Translations under genes and position numbers: made by a program | Source of the DNA: Colletotrichum lupini | Taxonomy: Eukaryota > Ascomycota > Sordariomycetes > Glomerellales > Glomerellaceae | Direction of reading: 5' to 3' | Assembly: GCF_023278565.1 (NCBI RefSeq) | Contig: NC_064678.1 | Location: 2,666,001 to 2,730,000 of the forward strand | Length of the DNA: 64,000 nt | Notes under the pieces: generated by a model | What the model was told of the DNA's origin: nothing | What the model saw: the letters and a program-made list of their open reading frames with translations, nothing else | The model's database searches: none | Shown: positions 14,352-26,495 of the stretch, piece by piece | Position numbering within the stretch: the first letter of the stretch is position 1 | How the letters are laid out: each line of letters opens with the position of its first letter

Positions 14352-14588
14352 CTATTTGGGTCCGCGCCACGAGGAGGCAGACGGTGATCGAGACATGGGA
14401 ACGGTGGTCTCGCTGCGGTCGCTGTCCATGGAGCGCTTCTCAGGAGAAGGGCTGCGAGGGAAGTAGGAGGTCATGCTGGGGGCCTGGACGCCGGGGGAGG
14501 GCAGATCGGAAGGCGAACGGCGGGTTTCGCGCCATGAGGCGTAGATAGACTTGCACAGGTGTGCGGACATGGTGTATGTGGGCGACAT
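14352..14588 (-). CDS. small Ser/Pro-rich hypothetical protein (78 aa)
   Basis: I do not recognise this protein. It is an intact 78-codon frame from an ATG (MSPTYTMSAHLCK...) to TAG. I call it a gene because its third codon positions are mostly C or G over the whole length, unlike the surrounding frames, and because the start is clean. The first 20 residues look ordered (LCKSIYASW), followed by a Ser-Pro-rich tail with repeated SPS/RSP dipeptides (possible proline-directed phosphorylation sites) and a basic end. There is no signal peptide, membrane segment or cysteine pattern. It stands alone; the roughly 400 bp upstream on its strand is C/T-rich and could be its leader. It may instead be the last exon of a longer spliced gene, but I found no convincing acceptor near the ATG. 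Confidence 0.55.
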   Translation of the reverse strand: MSPTYTMSAHLCKSIYASWRETRRSPSDLPSPGVQAPSMTSYFPRSPSPEKRSMDSDRSETTVPMSRSPSASSWRGPK

Positions 14589-17466
14589 TTTGGAGCTGGT
14601 GTGTGAGGTTGTCGTGTAACAAGACTTGTTTGTAGGTTGTAGGATGTGAAGAGACGGAGAAGCTCTCAGGTGGTTGTAGAGAGGTGGTCGCGTGCTTTGT
14701 ATAAGAGGTATAGTGAGGCTGAGAGCAAGTTGGATGTGGAGTTATCGACACGCGGCTCTGGTGGCAGAGGCAGAGCAGGATGGTGGTAATAGGGCTTGAT
14801 CGGTTATTATTAGAATCCTTGAAAGGGAGAATGGGAAACAAGATGATAGAAGGCAAGCTATGAGGGGGAGCAGACGGGCTGCATTATATTTGGGCTGGAA
14901 GTCGTGGGCAAAGAGACGAACTGCGCGGTAGGCGTGGATGGTGGGCGTGGCACCAGACCAGGCACCAGGGGGACCCTTTTTTTCGCTTTCCCCTTCCTCC
15001 ACTTTCTCCTTCTGACTTGTACCACAGTAGGACGATTTGTACGAATGCCACAGGTAGGTACTGCGTACATTTGTGATGTATCTTTACGGCGCGCGCGCTC
15101 CTATCTGTCAACTTGGACCCAAATCGGCGGACGGGGGGGCACGAAACATGCGATTTGGCGTCAAAAGAGGCAGAAAACGGACGAGGGCGGGCATGGGGAG
15201 ATTGAGTGTGACTCGCTGCGCAGAGGGAACCACCCACTAACAAGGCCCGGCGAGTTCCCTTCACACCCCTTCCTGGTGGGACGAGCAGGCAACGCAGGCT
15301 AGCAGCACCTTCAACCCTTCAACACCCCCCACTGCCCAAGAGGATAGCCGCCACAGGCAAGATTCACCAATGAAGAGCTCAGAAGAGTGAGATTGATGGC
15401 TTCTAGCCAATGGAAGCTGAGGCAAAGTAAGCAGACGGGAGAATCTGGTGCAATCTGACGGGAGGAAGGTGGGAGTGAAAACGTACGATTCGAGGCCTGT
15501 GGCTGTGCTAAATCATCATACGGACGGGTGGGCGTTGGTGGTCCGGAACTTGAAAGGGCGGACGGGTCCCTGTGGACGCACGAAGTACTCCGTACCTACA
15601 CATGTATCCCGTAAGGTAGGCTGGGCTGACCATTTTTAGCCACGGCACATCATCTGGTTCGTCGGCCTGGCCCTTGAACTTTGAAAGCCCCCCCATCTAG
15701 ATCCAGAAGAGCTTGCCAGCGGAAAGAAAGAAAGTGTGACTGGATATGGCTGGATGCCGTTGTTGATCCTTTTGGCGGGGGTTTAGTACTTAGTTCGACG
15801 TTGGGTACGAAGTACGGAGTATACGTGGGATAATGATCTGTTTGTTAGCTGTTGATGGATATTGAAGAGCGTTGGTATCTCACCAGGGTGAGGTCTTGTC
15901 CACTTCCAAACTGCTCACTTTGGGACATTGCCATTTCGGCCATCGCAAGATACACGACGACATCTTGCTTCAAGATGATAATCCAGCAAGACTGACGACG
16001 GAGAGAGGGGCAGATTCGTTTGACTCTTACCACGATACGTCACTGCTTGCGTGCTAGGGATGGGGAATGAGCAAGCAAGACTGACACCAGCCACAACAGG
16101 TACCTACGCACAACTACGCAGTTTACCAGGATCTTCATGATTGGCCAGGGTTCACGACCAAGGCAGCTGCACCACGATCTACGCCTGCCACGGTCAATAA
16201 CGGTCCACCCGTGACCGAACCGACCCTCGCAAGGCAGAGGCAAGAGATCCCGAAGTGGTTGCCGGGACTTGGTCAGGTATCCGTTTACCGTACGGTACTA
16301 CTCCGTATGGGCAGTACATAGGCCCTCAGCTGCTTCCGTACTACATGCATACTTGCCCAGGTCCAAGAGAGGCAGGCAATGGCACTGTGGATCGGCCGCT
16401 TCGGGTCGGAGCTCCTCCCGAGTCTCTGCTCCGACTTCCTTTCCCGATGGGATGCCCAAAGGAAGCGAACATCTGCCAAGTTTGGGAACTCAGGATTGGC
16501 CTTTCGGATTTCCCAGCCTAACGCCGCGCTAGGAGCTACGTGAAGGTTGCGGCAGATGAGCTCCAAGGCTGACTGGTTGTGGACGGTATGCCTACTTTGG
16601 AAGTAAGGTACCAACAGTGCTTTAGATTTCGTGAAGGGCAGAGAAACCCGCCCTGCCTTACAGGCTGGAGCTCCACGTTCCGAACCGTGGGGGCCCGAAG
16701 CTTCTGCTGCTGCCCCGCGACTGCGAGACCGACCAGCAGCCTGCAGGCCACCTTCTTCGAAACCTTAACGCTCCAGCGATGCGGTGCTCACACGACCAAG
16801 CTGCAACTCCTCCTGCTGTGCCGATTGGAGCTGCCGGAAACCATCTTCTTCTGCCTTGTGGCTCGGCGCGCGACACTCGAAACTGTAAGATGTACCGTAT
16901 GTCCGTACTTCCGGCAACCATTTCCCGCCGGTTTACCAGTTGTGGATGGGACGAGTTCGTCCCGGTCTGGGGGACTGAGGATGTGGCATGGGTTAGGTAG
17001 TGAGCTGTGGGTTTCCGATGGTTCCAGATGCTCTCTCATTCCTTTTTGGGGCTCTGGCGGCTGAGAAATGCTGACCAGCTTTGCGTTGGCTGAAATGCTG
17101 ATTGTAAATCACAAAAGGGCAAAAGACGGCACGCCATTCTGTGTGGAATTGTAGAATGGTCAGCGTGTGCATATTTGTAATGCTGACAAGCTGACTGTGG
17201 AAGTAGTAAGGCGATTTGCATGACTGGTCGAGGAGAAATCATCGAGTCCACTCGTTCGCTGGCTTTGCAAAACGTTCCTTTGACGTAGAGACTTTTGGGG
17301 AAGGCGAAGAATCCCATTTGTTCAAGGTGACTGAAAAATTGACCAATTTCAAGGAGGAACATTGTTTGCCAGCTGTGGTGCGAATACCTGCTCCGGTGAC
17401 TATTCTAACTCCCTGAGGTGGGCCTGCCCTACTTATTTTGATATGGAGCCACAAAAGACATGAACA
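14589..17466. other. intergenic stretch with TACTCCGTA words
   Basis: No gene supported on either strand. It contains three copies of the 9-mer TACTCCGTA (15586-15594 within TACTCCGTAC; the reverse complement at 15813-15821; 16299-16307). The open frames around 16.5-17.0 kb have no recognisable domain or coding bias. Confidence 0.4.
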
Positions 17467-17553
17467 TCCGATATGGTGTAGTGGCCAACATGATGCCCTC
17501 TCATCTCATTGAGAGGTTAGGCATAGCCCCGAGTTCGATTCTCGGTTTCGGAA
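17467..17553 (+). tRNA. tRNA-Glu (anticodon CUC), intron-containing
   Basis: It folds as a full cloverleaf. The acceptor strand TCCGATA pairs with TTTCGGA (one T-T mismatch at the sixth pair). The D arm is GTGT/ACAT. The anticodon stem is ATGCC (17493-17497) with GGCAT (17520-17524). The T arm is CCGAG/CTCGG around TTCGATT. The loop gives anticodon CTC at 17500-17502. A 15-nt intron (17504-17518) sits one base 3' of the anticodon, the canonical position; its GAGAGG can pair with the anticodon region, as in other fungal pre-tRNAs. Internal A box (TGGTGTAGTGG) and B box (GTTCGATTC) are intact, and a TTTT lies shortly after the 3' end. It stands alone in a gene-poor region. The mismatch leaves some doubt about whether it is fully functional. 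Confidence 0.85.
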
Positions 17554-20500
17554 TACTTTTACCATTTCCACGGATTACGTCTTCGTGGAGTGCGTTTTTG
17601 GCTTGTTGTTCATCTTCATGTTATCAATTTGACATTCTTTTGCCAGTATTCGTCTGGATGGTCGTTTTCGCTGATGTTGTACTGGCATTGTCCGATGCCT
17701 TCGCAGCGACCAACAAACAAAAACGTAGGGTTCGTGCGCTCTTGACAGACATCTTTGATGGCATCCAACACCAAAGATGCAATTTACGCACAGCTCTCCG
17801 CTAGGACCAACTTGTCAAAGTTAAGCAGCCGCCCGTCAGTGGTTACCTTTCCTAGCAGAGCCGTCACAGAGTTAGTCTCACTTGTCACCGCAATCCTCAG
17901 GTCTGCCGAGGCGATCGTTGGCAGATATAATATGAGACGTCAGAGCTTAACGGCCTAACAGATCCCGCAGGGCGCCCACGATGGCGCACTTCGGTCGTTT
18001 CAAAAGATGATGGCTGGCCGCTATCTCACATCTCATTCGGGGAAGCTGGCCTTCTTTATTATTCTCTGGAGTTTTGGACGTGGTGGTTGTGTATAGCTCG
18101 CCCATCTTATTGCGAGATTGCGTCGGTGAGTCGTCAGCTGAGGGGAAGGATTTGCTTACGGCTCACCGTCCGGCCACAGACGAACCTGGGGTTGACAAAA
18201 GCCCAGAGTCTGTGAGCGTGGTGGTGTTGGGTTAGCTTCGGTCGCAAACTCACAAGCAGTTGCCCCAAAATATGCGCAAGCATAGCGAATGTTAACGTGC
18301 CATTTGCCATGATTCCCAATGATCAGAGACGTTTCGTTCTGGATTCACTGATTCGTCCACTCATCATTCTCCTTTTCAACTGCGGTCGCTTTGAAGTGGA
18401 GAGGGGGCCAAACGTCCGGGGCAGTGATGGCGACGGCTGCGGTGGGCGACGGAGACAGTAGGAGATTTGAGGGTTGAGAGGGAAGCCGGCCGAGTCTATG
18501 CCATTACGACATTGGAGCGTCGCGCAAAAGTCGCACGCGCACTTGGCGTTTAATTGAATCTGGGGCCCTTGGTTGAGAGAAAGCCCGAACGGTGCGAACG
18601 GGAGTCTCCCAACATCCCAACCTTTCCGATCGAAAGTGAAAGGGAAGGGGGTTCGTCTTTAATCGACTTTAATGACCTCTGCTCGTGGACTTAATGCGCA
18701 GAGTGAGGCTGTGAGGGAAGCACGAGGTGAGGGTGGGGGGATGAATGGGCAAAAGCCTATGCCTCCTGGGATGAAGAGGCCAGGATGAGGCAACCTGCGT
18801 GAAGTTTGAACAGGAAAAAGCTGTTGGCTGTAACTTATAGGTGCCCGACATATGGTTCGACGGGCATTTTACGCCAGACTTTTTCTAGCGCAGCACACTC
18901 GATGCTTCTCGAGTTCTCAGCCCCCTTGAGGGAGACGTTGTTGAAACAGGCAGACCCCAGATGCGGTGGTATGGGGCTACGCCGGACGCATGAAAGTGTG
19001 AGTGGTGCCTGGCTCGCCTTCACATTTCGCGGTCTTGATGGGCCTTTTGGGACTTTGGGTTGAACGGAGAGGACCAGATGGGATGGGGGGGAGGGGGATA
19101 TGCGGTAGGGATGATTGGATCTTGGGTGAATGAGAAACCCGGGTTGACCGTTCCAGGCCTTGAATGGTTCTTTTCTTGTGGGTTGAGTGAGGGCTCCTCT
19201 GCATGAAGGATCATGGTGGACAGGAGGATGCTTCATGAAGGGATGCCAGCTACGGGGTCGGTCGGACAGTCCCTTTTGAAAATGTTTCGATTCTAGAGCA
19301 ATAATCCGTGAGAGACTCATCCATAAGAGGCATAGATAGTAGAGTTCCAGCCACGCGTGCCGTAGGTAGTCGAAAGCCCTTCGGTATGCAGGCGTCTACG
19401 CAGTAGAAGAGCCAGAGCCAGAGCCAGAAGAGAACAAGTCGGTTTCTAAAGATGGAAAATGCAGAGTGCCATGGCGGCCTCTGATTGGTCTCATCTGTAA
19501 CAAGACCAGCCGTCCACCGGCAATGCTTCCCCCCTTCCTGGTTCATTTTTATTGTGGATTTTGAGGTGCTTCAAGTCTTCCTCCCCCCTGCACCTTCAGT
19601 GTTGAGTTTGACTCTAAGGTATGCAGCCCTGGCGAACATGCGCAGAAACCGTCCCCTCCCCCTTGTCTGCCCCCTTCTCGGCCGTCGTTTCCTCCAAGAG
19701 ACATGCCGGTAGTTGGATGTGCTTCTATGCCCTTCATGACAGTAGTAGCGAGGGCTTTACGTCTGAAACGGCAATGGGAACTGTTGGCATCCAATCGTGT
19801 CCGTCCCAACGCGGCCTGGACTAATTCCACCTAATTACATCTTGCGGATACTCTCACTAACGCCGCCGCCGCCGTAGCTCCCGGATCGACCTACATCGTC
19901 CCTCTCTTCTATTATGGGCTGCAAATGTTAGTCCGCCGCCGCCGCCGACGCCTCTTGATTAAGTACCCTTTCTGAGGGCAAGAAACATACTCAGGCGTGT
20001 TGGTCAAAGTCCCATCGGTGAGTTACGATGTTGGCAAGCCAAGCCAGCATTGACCGAGATTCGGATTTCCTTCGTCTCTCAAACGTCGAGAAACAAAGAC
20101 ATTGTCAGACACGGCCGACACTAGACAAGACACGTCAAAGTGATCAATGCTTTCTTCTCTGTCTCTTCTTCGTCTGTTCTACCCATTCTCCTCTTGGTCC
20201 CAGATGATCGGATCCTCTAGCTTTGCCCTCGACTCACACTATGACCCGTGAGCTCATCAAAGCTCAGCCACCCCTATTGCCAATTACCCAGCACGGTCAA
20301 CGATATGGCTCTGCGGGCTTTGCTTTCTCTACTTTTTTCTCTCTTGTCATCCAATCTACGAACTGTCTGGAGAAGAGGGAATATGGCTGAGTCGCTCACC
20401 ACGCGCGAGGGCTGCCATCTCATCTTGCATCTCAAAGCATCTGCATCCAACATCCCTGGTTGCTCTCGTCATGCTCCGACGTCGTCACCCCTCCATCTTC

Positions 20501-21425
20501 GGGCATTATACAGCCCCATGTCACATCTCCCTCGAGTCTCCCCCTCACCCATCCACACACCGTGACCCATCCCACTAGTCATCCTCGACTTGCGCTGCGG
20601 CTCATCCTTCCGCATCAGAATAGAGGCCTGAGAAGTCTCAAATCCCTTCCTACGCCGAAGGGAAACAAGGTCCCTCCCCTGCTCATGATCTGCCCATGCC
20701 CTTAGTCCAATAATCGGTCACCACCCTTCCTCCACCTACGCTTCTGTGCCCTTCCTTGTCAGGGCGCCGCCTCTCCCGCACCAGGCCCGCCGTCCGAGTC
20801 TGAGAGGTCGGACGGACAAGAGAAGGAGAGTAAAGAGAGGCTAAGAGAGAGTCTTCTGACATATACAAGACGATCGCAAACCCTGGCGCTCGGCCATGGA
20901 TGCCTTTTTCCCTTCCTCCTTCCGCCCCCTTCACCAAACGTGTCAGTTGCACGTCACTCTAAAACTCTATTCTGTTTTGTCTTTACTGTTCTAGACGAGA
21001 CGAAAAAGAAGCTGCTGCAAAAGAATCAGGCCTACACTCTTTCGATCTTCCTTCTGTTGCTGCTGCTGACGCCTCTGCCTCATCCCGCATTGACCGGCTT
21101 CTACTAACTATACTATACTACACCTTATCCATATTGGCAATACCTTCAATCATCCTTCTTCTTCATTCTTCTTGTTTAATCTCTTCATGTCCATGTGCCG
21201 CGCGAACGACTCTGCGCTGCCGTCCTCCACGAGGTCATGGAAGTTGTAATTCCACCCAGAGATCATGGGCCGTCCTACAGATATGTATGGGACGACGAAG
21301 GGCAGGTCGAGAGGATAGAAAGGTTGGACCATTCCAGCACACCCTCTTTACAGAATCTTTAGAGTTAAGTTTGTGCAGTCAACTAACATAACTCCCTCAA
21401 CGCAGAGTCCGCTTTCAAGAAAACA
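17554..21425. other. intergenic stretch and leader of the DUF6536 gene
   Basis: No gene supported. GCC/CCG triplet-rich patches occur at about 19860-19945. The last 500 bp is C/T-rich and ends with what looks like a spliced leader: a CTAAC branch site at 21383-21387 followed by an acceptor CAG ending at 21405, 20 bp before an ATG. The matching donor cannot be fixed; GTAATT at 21246 is one candidate. Confidence 0.4.
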
Positions 21426-23879
21426 ATGAACAGAGAGATAGTACAGTGAGCAGGCAAACGGTGCAATGGCCTTTTCTCCGTCACCAGAGCTCCGCTTCCG
21501 ATGTCGCCTCGTCGAGGCCTTTTACTGGCTTCACGGGGAGCTTCCCGGACCCGCAAAGTTTTCCACCAAAAGAACCAAAAGAACCGACACGAAGAGCGAC
21601 GTGGGCGCCGGGGAAGCGCAACTCGACGGCCACAATTCTGGAAAATATCGTCCCGGATTACATCATCAACTACATCAGGGGAGAGACGCCCGAGACCATG
21701 GCGCAGCGGAGAGAGGAACGCAAGAGGCAGACGGAGAGCCCAGACACATTGGAGGCACAGGCCGCCGCGGCGAATCACGCGGCCGCGCAAGGATTTTACG
21801 ACGAGGCGACCACGGATCGACCGTCGACAGGCGAGAACGAGATTGGGGATCTCGAACGGATGCTGCCGCCGGCGGACGAGAAGCGCGGAGGCGGAGGGAC
21901 CTTAAGCAGGATGAAGTCGGGCTGGAGGGCCGGCATCGCGTTGAACATCATCATCGGCTTCGCCATCCTCATCGTCGCCATCGTGTGCCTCGTCCTCGCG
22001 CTCGTCGTCGTCGGCATGATCAGGGGCGAGAGCATCATCTTCAAGGGCTCCTGCGCGACGGCCGAACAGCTCAAGATTGGCCTCTTTGTCGCCATCAACG
22101 TCATCACCATTGTGCTGCTGTCGGCGGCCAACTACGTCTTCCAGGTCCTGAGCAGTCCCACGCGCATCGAGATTGAGATGGCGCACGACGGGAGGCGGTG
22201 GCTCGACCTCGGGATCCCTTCTTTTAGAAACCTGCGTTTCGTCTCGAAACCGCGGGTTGTCATGACGGTCATCATTATGCTGGCGGCCGTCAGTACCCAA
22301 GTAATGTATGCGCGCGCTCCTGCTGTTACTGCTGAAAGCATGCTTCCCTTCATCAGACCTGACAGGCGTTGACTTTCTCACTAGTTATAATGCCGTAATC
22401 TTTTCGACACAACCTGGCTACGCCCACCAGGTCGTCTTTGTCACACAAGAGTTCCTCGCCTCGGGCCAGTTCAGCAACGCCTCAGAAACGAACGCCGGCG
22501 GTCTCTCCAGAGGCGATATTCTCGACCTCCAAGACCTAGCGTCCCGAAAGCAGCTCACCAACTTCACAAACGCTGAGTGCGCAAGTCAATTCGGCGGCGT
22601 CTACCAAAGCGACTTCACAGCCGTCGTCCTCGTCACGGATGTCATCGCTCCCAGCAACGCCCTCGTCCAGACCCAAAAGTCCGGATCCTCCCTCGCCCCC
22701 TTCATCGTCAACCCGTCCAACCCCACGCAGATCAAGATCAACAGCTCTTCGGTCGATTACTGCCTCGCCCGCCCCGAGGACCGCAACCCCTGCACCGTCG
22801 TCCTCAACGGCTCCCTCCTCGGCGTCATCGCCATCCTCAACCTCGTCTCCGTCTCCGCCATCGGCGCCGTCTACTTCTTCACCGGCTTCGAGCCCCTCGT
22901 CACCCTCGGCGACGCCCTCGCCTCCTTCATCTCCCAGCCCGACCACACCACCCGCGGCATCTGCCTCCTCGACAAGACGGACGTCAAACAGGGCCGCTGG
23001 GGCTACCGCGAGGCCAAGTACTGGACCTCGCGCGACCACTTCTGGTTCCAGACACCCGGTTTGACCCTCTGGACCTTTTGGCTCATCACCTGGGCCACGC
23101 CAGCCGCCCTCGCCGCCGCTGCCCTCGCCGTCTCCCTCGGCAAAGACCCGTCCTCCTCCCTCGGCGCCTTCGGCAGCGCCCGCCCCCACGAGCTCTACCC
23201 CCTCCCCAACGGCGGCGCCCGCGCCGGAGTAGCCATCGTCGCCGCCCTCCCTCACCTCCTCCTCGCCGCCCTCTACCTCTCCACAAACGCCCTCCTCTCC
23301 TCCTACTACCTCTCTCACGAGCTAAGCCAGTACGCCCTCCCTGGCATCTCCCTCCCCCTCCGCGTCAGCTCCGGCCGGCCCCGCGGCACCCAGACCACAA
23401 GCCTCTACCTCACCCTGCCCCGCCCCCTATCCTGGCTCCTCCTCGCCTTATTCGCGGCGCTCGGCCTCGTCCTGAGCAACGCCGTGCCCATGGTGTCCGT
23501 CGACATGCGACCCGCCACCCGCGACGACAACTTCCCCATGCCCATCAACGGCGTCGGCTTCAGCGGCGTGGGCCTGCTCGCGTTGCTGGCGCTGCTGGTC
23601 GTCGTCGCGGCGCTGGTGCTGGGCCTCGGTCTCCGGCGCGCGGACCCGTCGCCCACGAGCGTCGACGGGGAGAAGGCGGGCAACCCGCTCGTGCTGCAGG
23701 GCGGCGGGTGTTCCGCCGTGATTACCTCGCGGTGTCACCGCCCGCCGAGCGACGTGGGCGCCGCGTATAGCAACGTCGCGTGGGGCGTCGTCGATCAGGA
23801 TCCCGAGACTACGTTTGGGCACGCTACGTTCTCGAGTCAGGGCGTGAGCGTCTTGGATCCTGCCAAGGGGTATGCTTGA
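21426..23879 (+). CDS. DUF6536-type polytopic membrane protein
   Basis: Belongs to a fungus-specific family of large membrane proteins of unknown function. The core reads GWRAGIALN... (TM1), GSCATAEQL, a second TM ending in VLSSPTR, then GRRWLDLGIPSFRNL and a third TM, the usual order in this family. At least five more hydrophobic segments follow in the second large exon. A clear intron lies at 22306-22384 (79 bp, donor GTATGC, acceptor CACTAG) and joins the halves as ...STQVIYNAVIF. The stop is TGA 23877-23879. The start is uncertain: the long frame has no ATG until 21698. The well-placed ATG at 21426 (ACAATGAA) joins the frame only if a 47-bp intron (21441-21487) is removed; otherwise an upstream exon (for example 21187-21245) supplies the start. 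GC at third positions is extreme in exon 2. It is convergent with the HAD gene. Confidence 0.8.
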
Positions 23880-24905
23880 TCTTGGTCGCTTCGTTGGGTC
23901 ACCTTAGTGTCTGCATATTGTTTCTTATTCCATTTCCCGTTCAGCTGTACATATTTTCTCTTTCGGGCTCTACAGTACCCCTTTTGTCATGAGTCGGGGT
24001 CACGAGTGCTCTCTGCTGGTTTCTTGTTTCGAAAAAAAGTTTCTGCATCTGGGAAAGGCATTGTAATGGTGTTAATTGGGGAAGTGTATGTGTATGTATT
24101 ATTGTTTTAAGCAAGGTCAGAGGGCAAATTTGGTCTGGCTTGGTAGTCAAGGACTTGAGAAACGGCATAGAGATGGGAAACGAAATGGATGATGACGATT
24201 GGTGTCGTTTCCTTCGGCCAAATGGATGAACGGGACGGGACTGGACTGGACTGGACAGTCGTAGGGGAACGGTTATTGTAGTACGTTTATACCCTAGTGT
24301 TTTGCTTTGGCTGGTCAGGGGAACCAGGGACACGAGAAATACAGAGGAAGAAAGCCTCTCTGGATGAGGCTTGAGTTGAATTCAAGAAGTCTTTGGAACA
24401 CAGTTTGGGCGTGTCACGATGTTGATATGTGAATCTATTCCCCTCCATGTGGGAACTTGTCTCGATATACCCCTCAAAGACAAAGTTGCTCTGTTCCAGT
24501 CGCCCTTCCGCCCGCTTCGGAGCCCCTTTTACTAGACTCTGTTTTGTTGGATAATTCCTATGTGATACACTGGAGTGTAGCAAGTCGTAAGCAACTTCTT
24601 AGAATCGATTTCAACATATATCAAGGCAATCATTCGTGACGGGGGCAATAAGTTGAAATGGCAAGACATTGTATCCTTGATCTGTATCTGTATCTATATC
24701 TAACGATATGGAAGATAGTTTATCGACCTCTCTTTACATCGCCACATCTCTAATCCAAACAAAACCCTATAACCCGAGCCAACGCCAGAGTATCCGAACC
24801 ATTATCTCTCAAAGCAAATTCGCACGCTATGCACCGGGTCGTCTTCAAACACCAAACGACTTGACGATAAAACAAACGAGAAGACAATCGAGTCTGACAC
24901 GACGC
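23880..24905. other. convergent 3' intergenic region
   Basis: About 1 kb between two converging genes. It carries T- and A-rich 3' UTR-like sequence and no supported frame. Confidence 0.5.
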
Positions 24906-25932
24906 CTAAGCAAAGACGGGAGCAATGTTGGCCTTCTCGATACTGGGCGTGGCAACGCTGAACACCTCGGGCCACAGGAACATCTTCTCCTCGGCAGGCG
25001 TGATGGCGACGAGCTTGGGGATCGCCGACTTGCTCGACATGCGTCTCCACATGTTGGCGCGCGGGTTGAAGGCGGCGGGCATGCCCTTTCCGCCCGTCTT
25101 CTTGTCGTCCTCGTCGCGGATGCGCTGGATCTCGGTCTGGATACCGGCAAAGGTGTCAAAGGGGATGTAAGCAATGGAGTTCTCGACGCAGTACTCCTCC
25201 AGACGCAGGCCGCGGCGCGCAAACAGCACGTCGGCCTGGCGCGCGGCAGGCAGGTCGGAGACGCCGTCACCGATGAAGACGATGAGGGGGATGGTGCCGT
25301 CCTCGCACGCCATCTCGGCCTGCTCGCGGGCCTCGCCCATGGAGAGCGCCTTGTCATGGCCGAGCTCGTTGTCGTGGCGCCAGATGGGCTTCCAGGCGGA
25401 GCCGTCGTCGGTGATCTCGGCCTCGTTGGCGACGATGTCAATGTGCGCCGAGGCGTCCTCGCCGAGGAAGGTGTCGAGGACGCGGCGGAGGATGGGCTTG
25501 AGGCCGGCGGAGATGACGTTGAAGGGGATCTCGTTGGCGATGCAGTACTTGTGGAACTCCTGGAAGGCCGGGTCGATCTCGAGCTTCTTCTCCATCACCT
25601 CGAAGCCGTCGTCAAAGGGGACGTTGAGGGAGCCCCACATCTCCTCGGATACATCGCGGAAGGAGCGCTCGCCGGACTTGATTTGCTCGTCGAGGATCTC
25701 GCGCTGCTCGGAGCCGCAACCGTGGGCGTCGAAGAGGATGTGTCCGGTGTCCTGCATGAAGATTGTTCCGTCAAAGTCTGGAGGATTCATTGTCAGCAAG
25801 TGGCGAGATCCAGGGGTGAACGGAGGTGATCTTACCTGAGAAGCAGATGATCTTGCGCTTCTTGTTTTGCGAAGCAGGCAGGCCAGACTCGGCGGCGGCC
25901 TTGACTGTTGAGGGAGAGATGGCGATAGGCAT
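24906..25932 (-). CDS. HAD-superfamily phosphatase (phosphoserine-phosphatase-like)
   Basis: A soluble phosphohydrolase of the haloacid dehalogenase superfamily, closest in layout to the uncharacterised yeast YNL010W-type and PSP-like enzymes; the substrate is unknown. Model: exon 1 25836-25932, a 58-bp intron 25778-25835 (GTAAGA...CCTCCAG) and exon 2 24906-25777, giving 322 aa. The intron falls inside the catalytic motif: splicing restores DFDGT (D33 nucleophile, D35 acid/base), which the unspliced frame destroys. Motif II is the Ser of NVISAG (S122), motif III probably K175, and motif IV is GDGVSD (D203, D207), so all four motifs are complete. A large insert between motifs I and II (about 36-115) would form the cap. 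No targeting signal or membrane segment is seen. The Met at 25932 is the first that gives a normal N-terminus (MPIAISPSTVK). It is convergent with the DUF6536 gene. Confidence 0.93.
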
Positions 25933-26495
25933 TGTGGCGATTGGAAGATTGTGTATACTTTGGTTGTATCAAGATGTAGGTATTTACTGGCACTGGAAGA
26001 GATACTTATAGTCTCGATTAGATACGCAAAAGAGGTTGGGTAGTTAGGAATTAAAGTTGTCACGTCCAAGTTTCAACGGGAGGTGTCCAGCTTTAATAGA
26101 AGTCAATGCAATGCCCACATGCGATGCTGCCGAACTCTCGACCGAACCGGTAACGGCAAAGAAAGGGGGAAAAGGCGCAAAGCCAGCCGGCCAGCCAAAG
26201 TATCCTCTTCACGATGACGGCCTGAATTCCGAAAGGTAGTTGGCTTTTTCTTCACACCCCTCCCCGCTACCCCCGTCCCTCCCCCGAGTCCTCCGCCAAA
26301 TACGGGGCGTCAGGGCGCGCCAACCTGCATGAGCAAAGGGCTTACACGAAAGAGAAACTAGGTATACCAGAACGAGGGGGTCATGGATCATGGCCGAACA
26401 AGAAGAACCCTAGCCAAGGCCAGCCAGCCTTTGAGCGAGAAGGACTCCGCTCTCGTTGGGATTCTCAAAAGCCGCTTCCGGGATGCTACTGCACA
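25933..26495. promoter_or_regulatory. promoter region of the HAD phosphatase
   Basis: It lies upstream of the minus-strand HAD gene. An A/T-rich run (about 25970-26060) next to the start may be the leader and core promoter. No coding frame is supported except possible upstream sequence of the doubtful gene at 26496. Confidence 0.35.

Noticed and set aside
17812..17845. AAGTTAAGCAGC..., resembling the conserved centre of 5S rRNA
   Set aside because: Only about 12 bases match; the 5' and 3' helices of 5S rRNA are absent around it.
22536..23318. 260-codon antisense frame, Gly/Glu/Val-rich, within the DUF6536 gene
   Set aside because: Created by extreme GC3 in the sense exon; the sense strand has clear membrane segments and family motifs.
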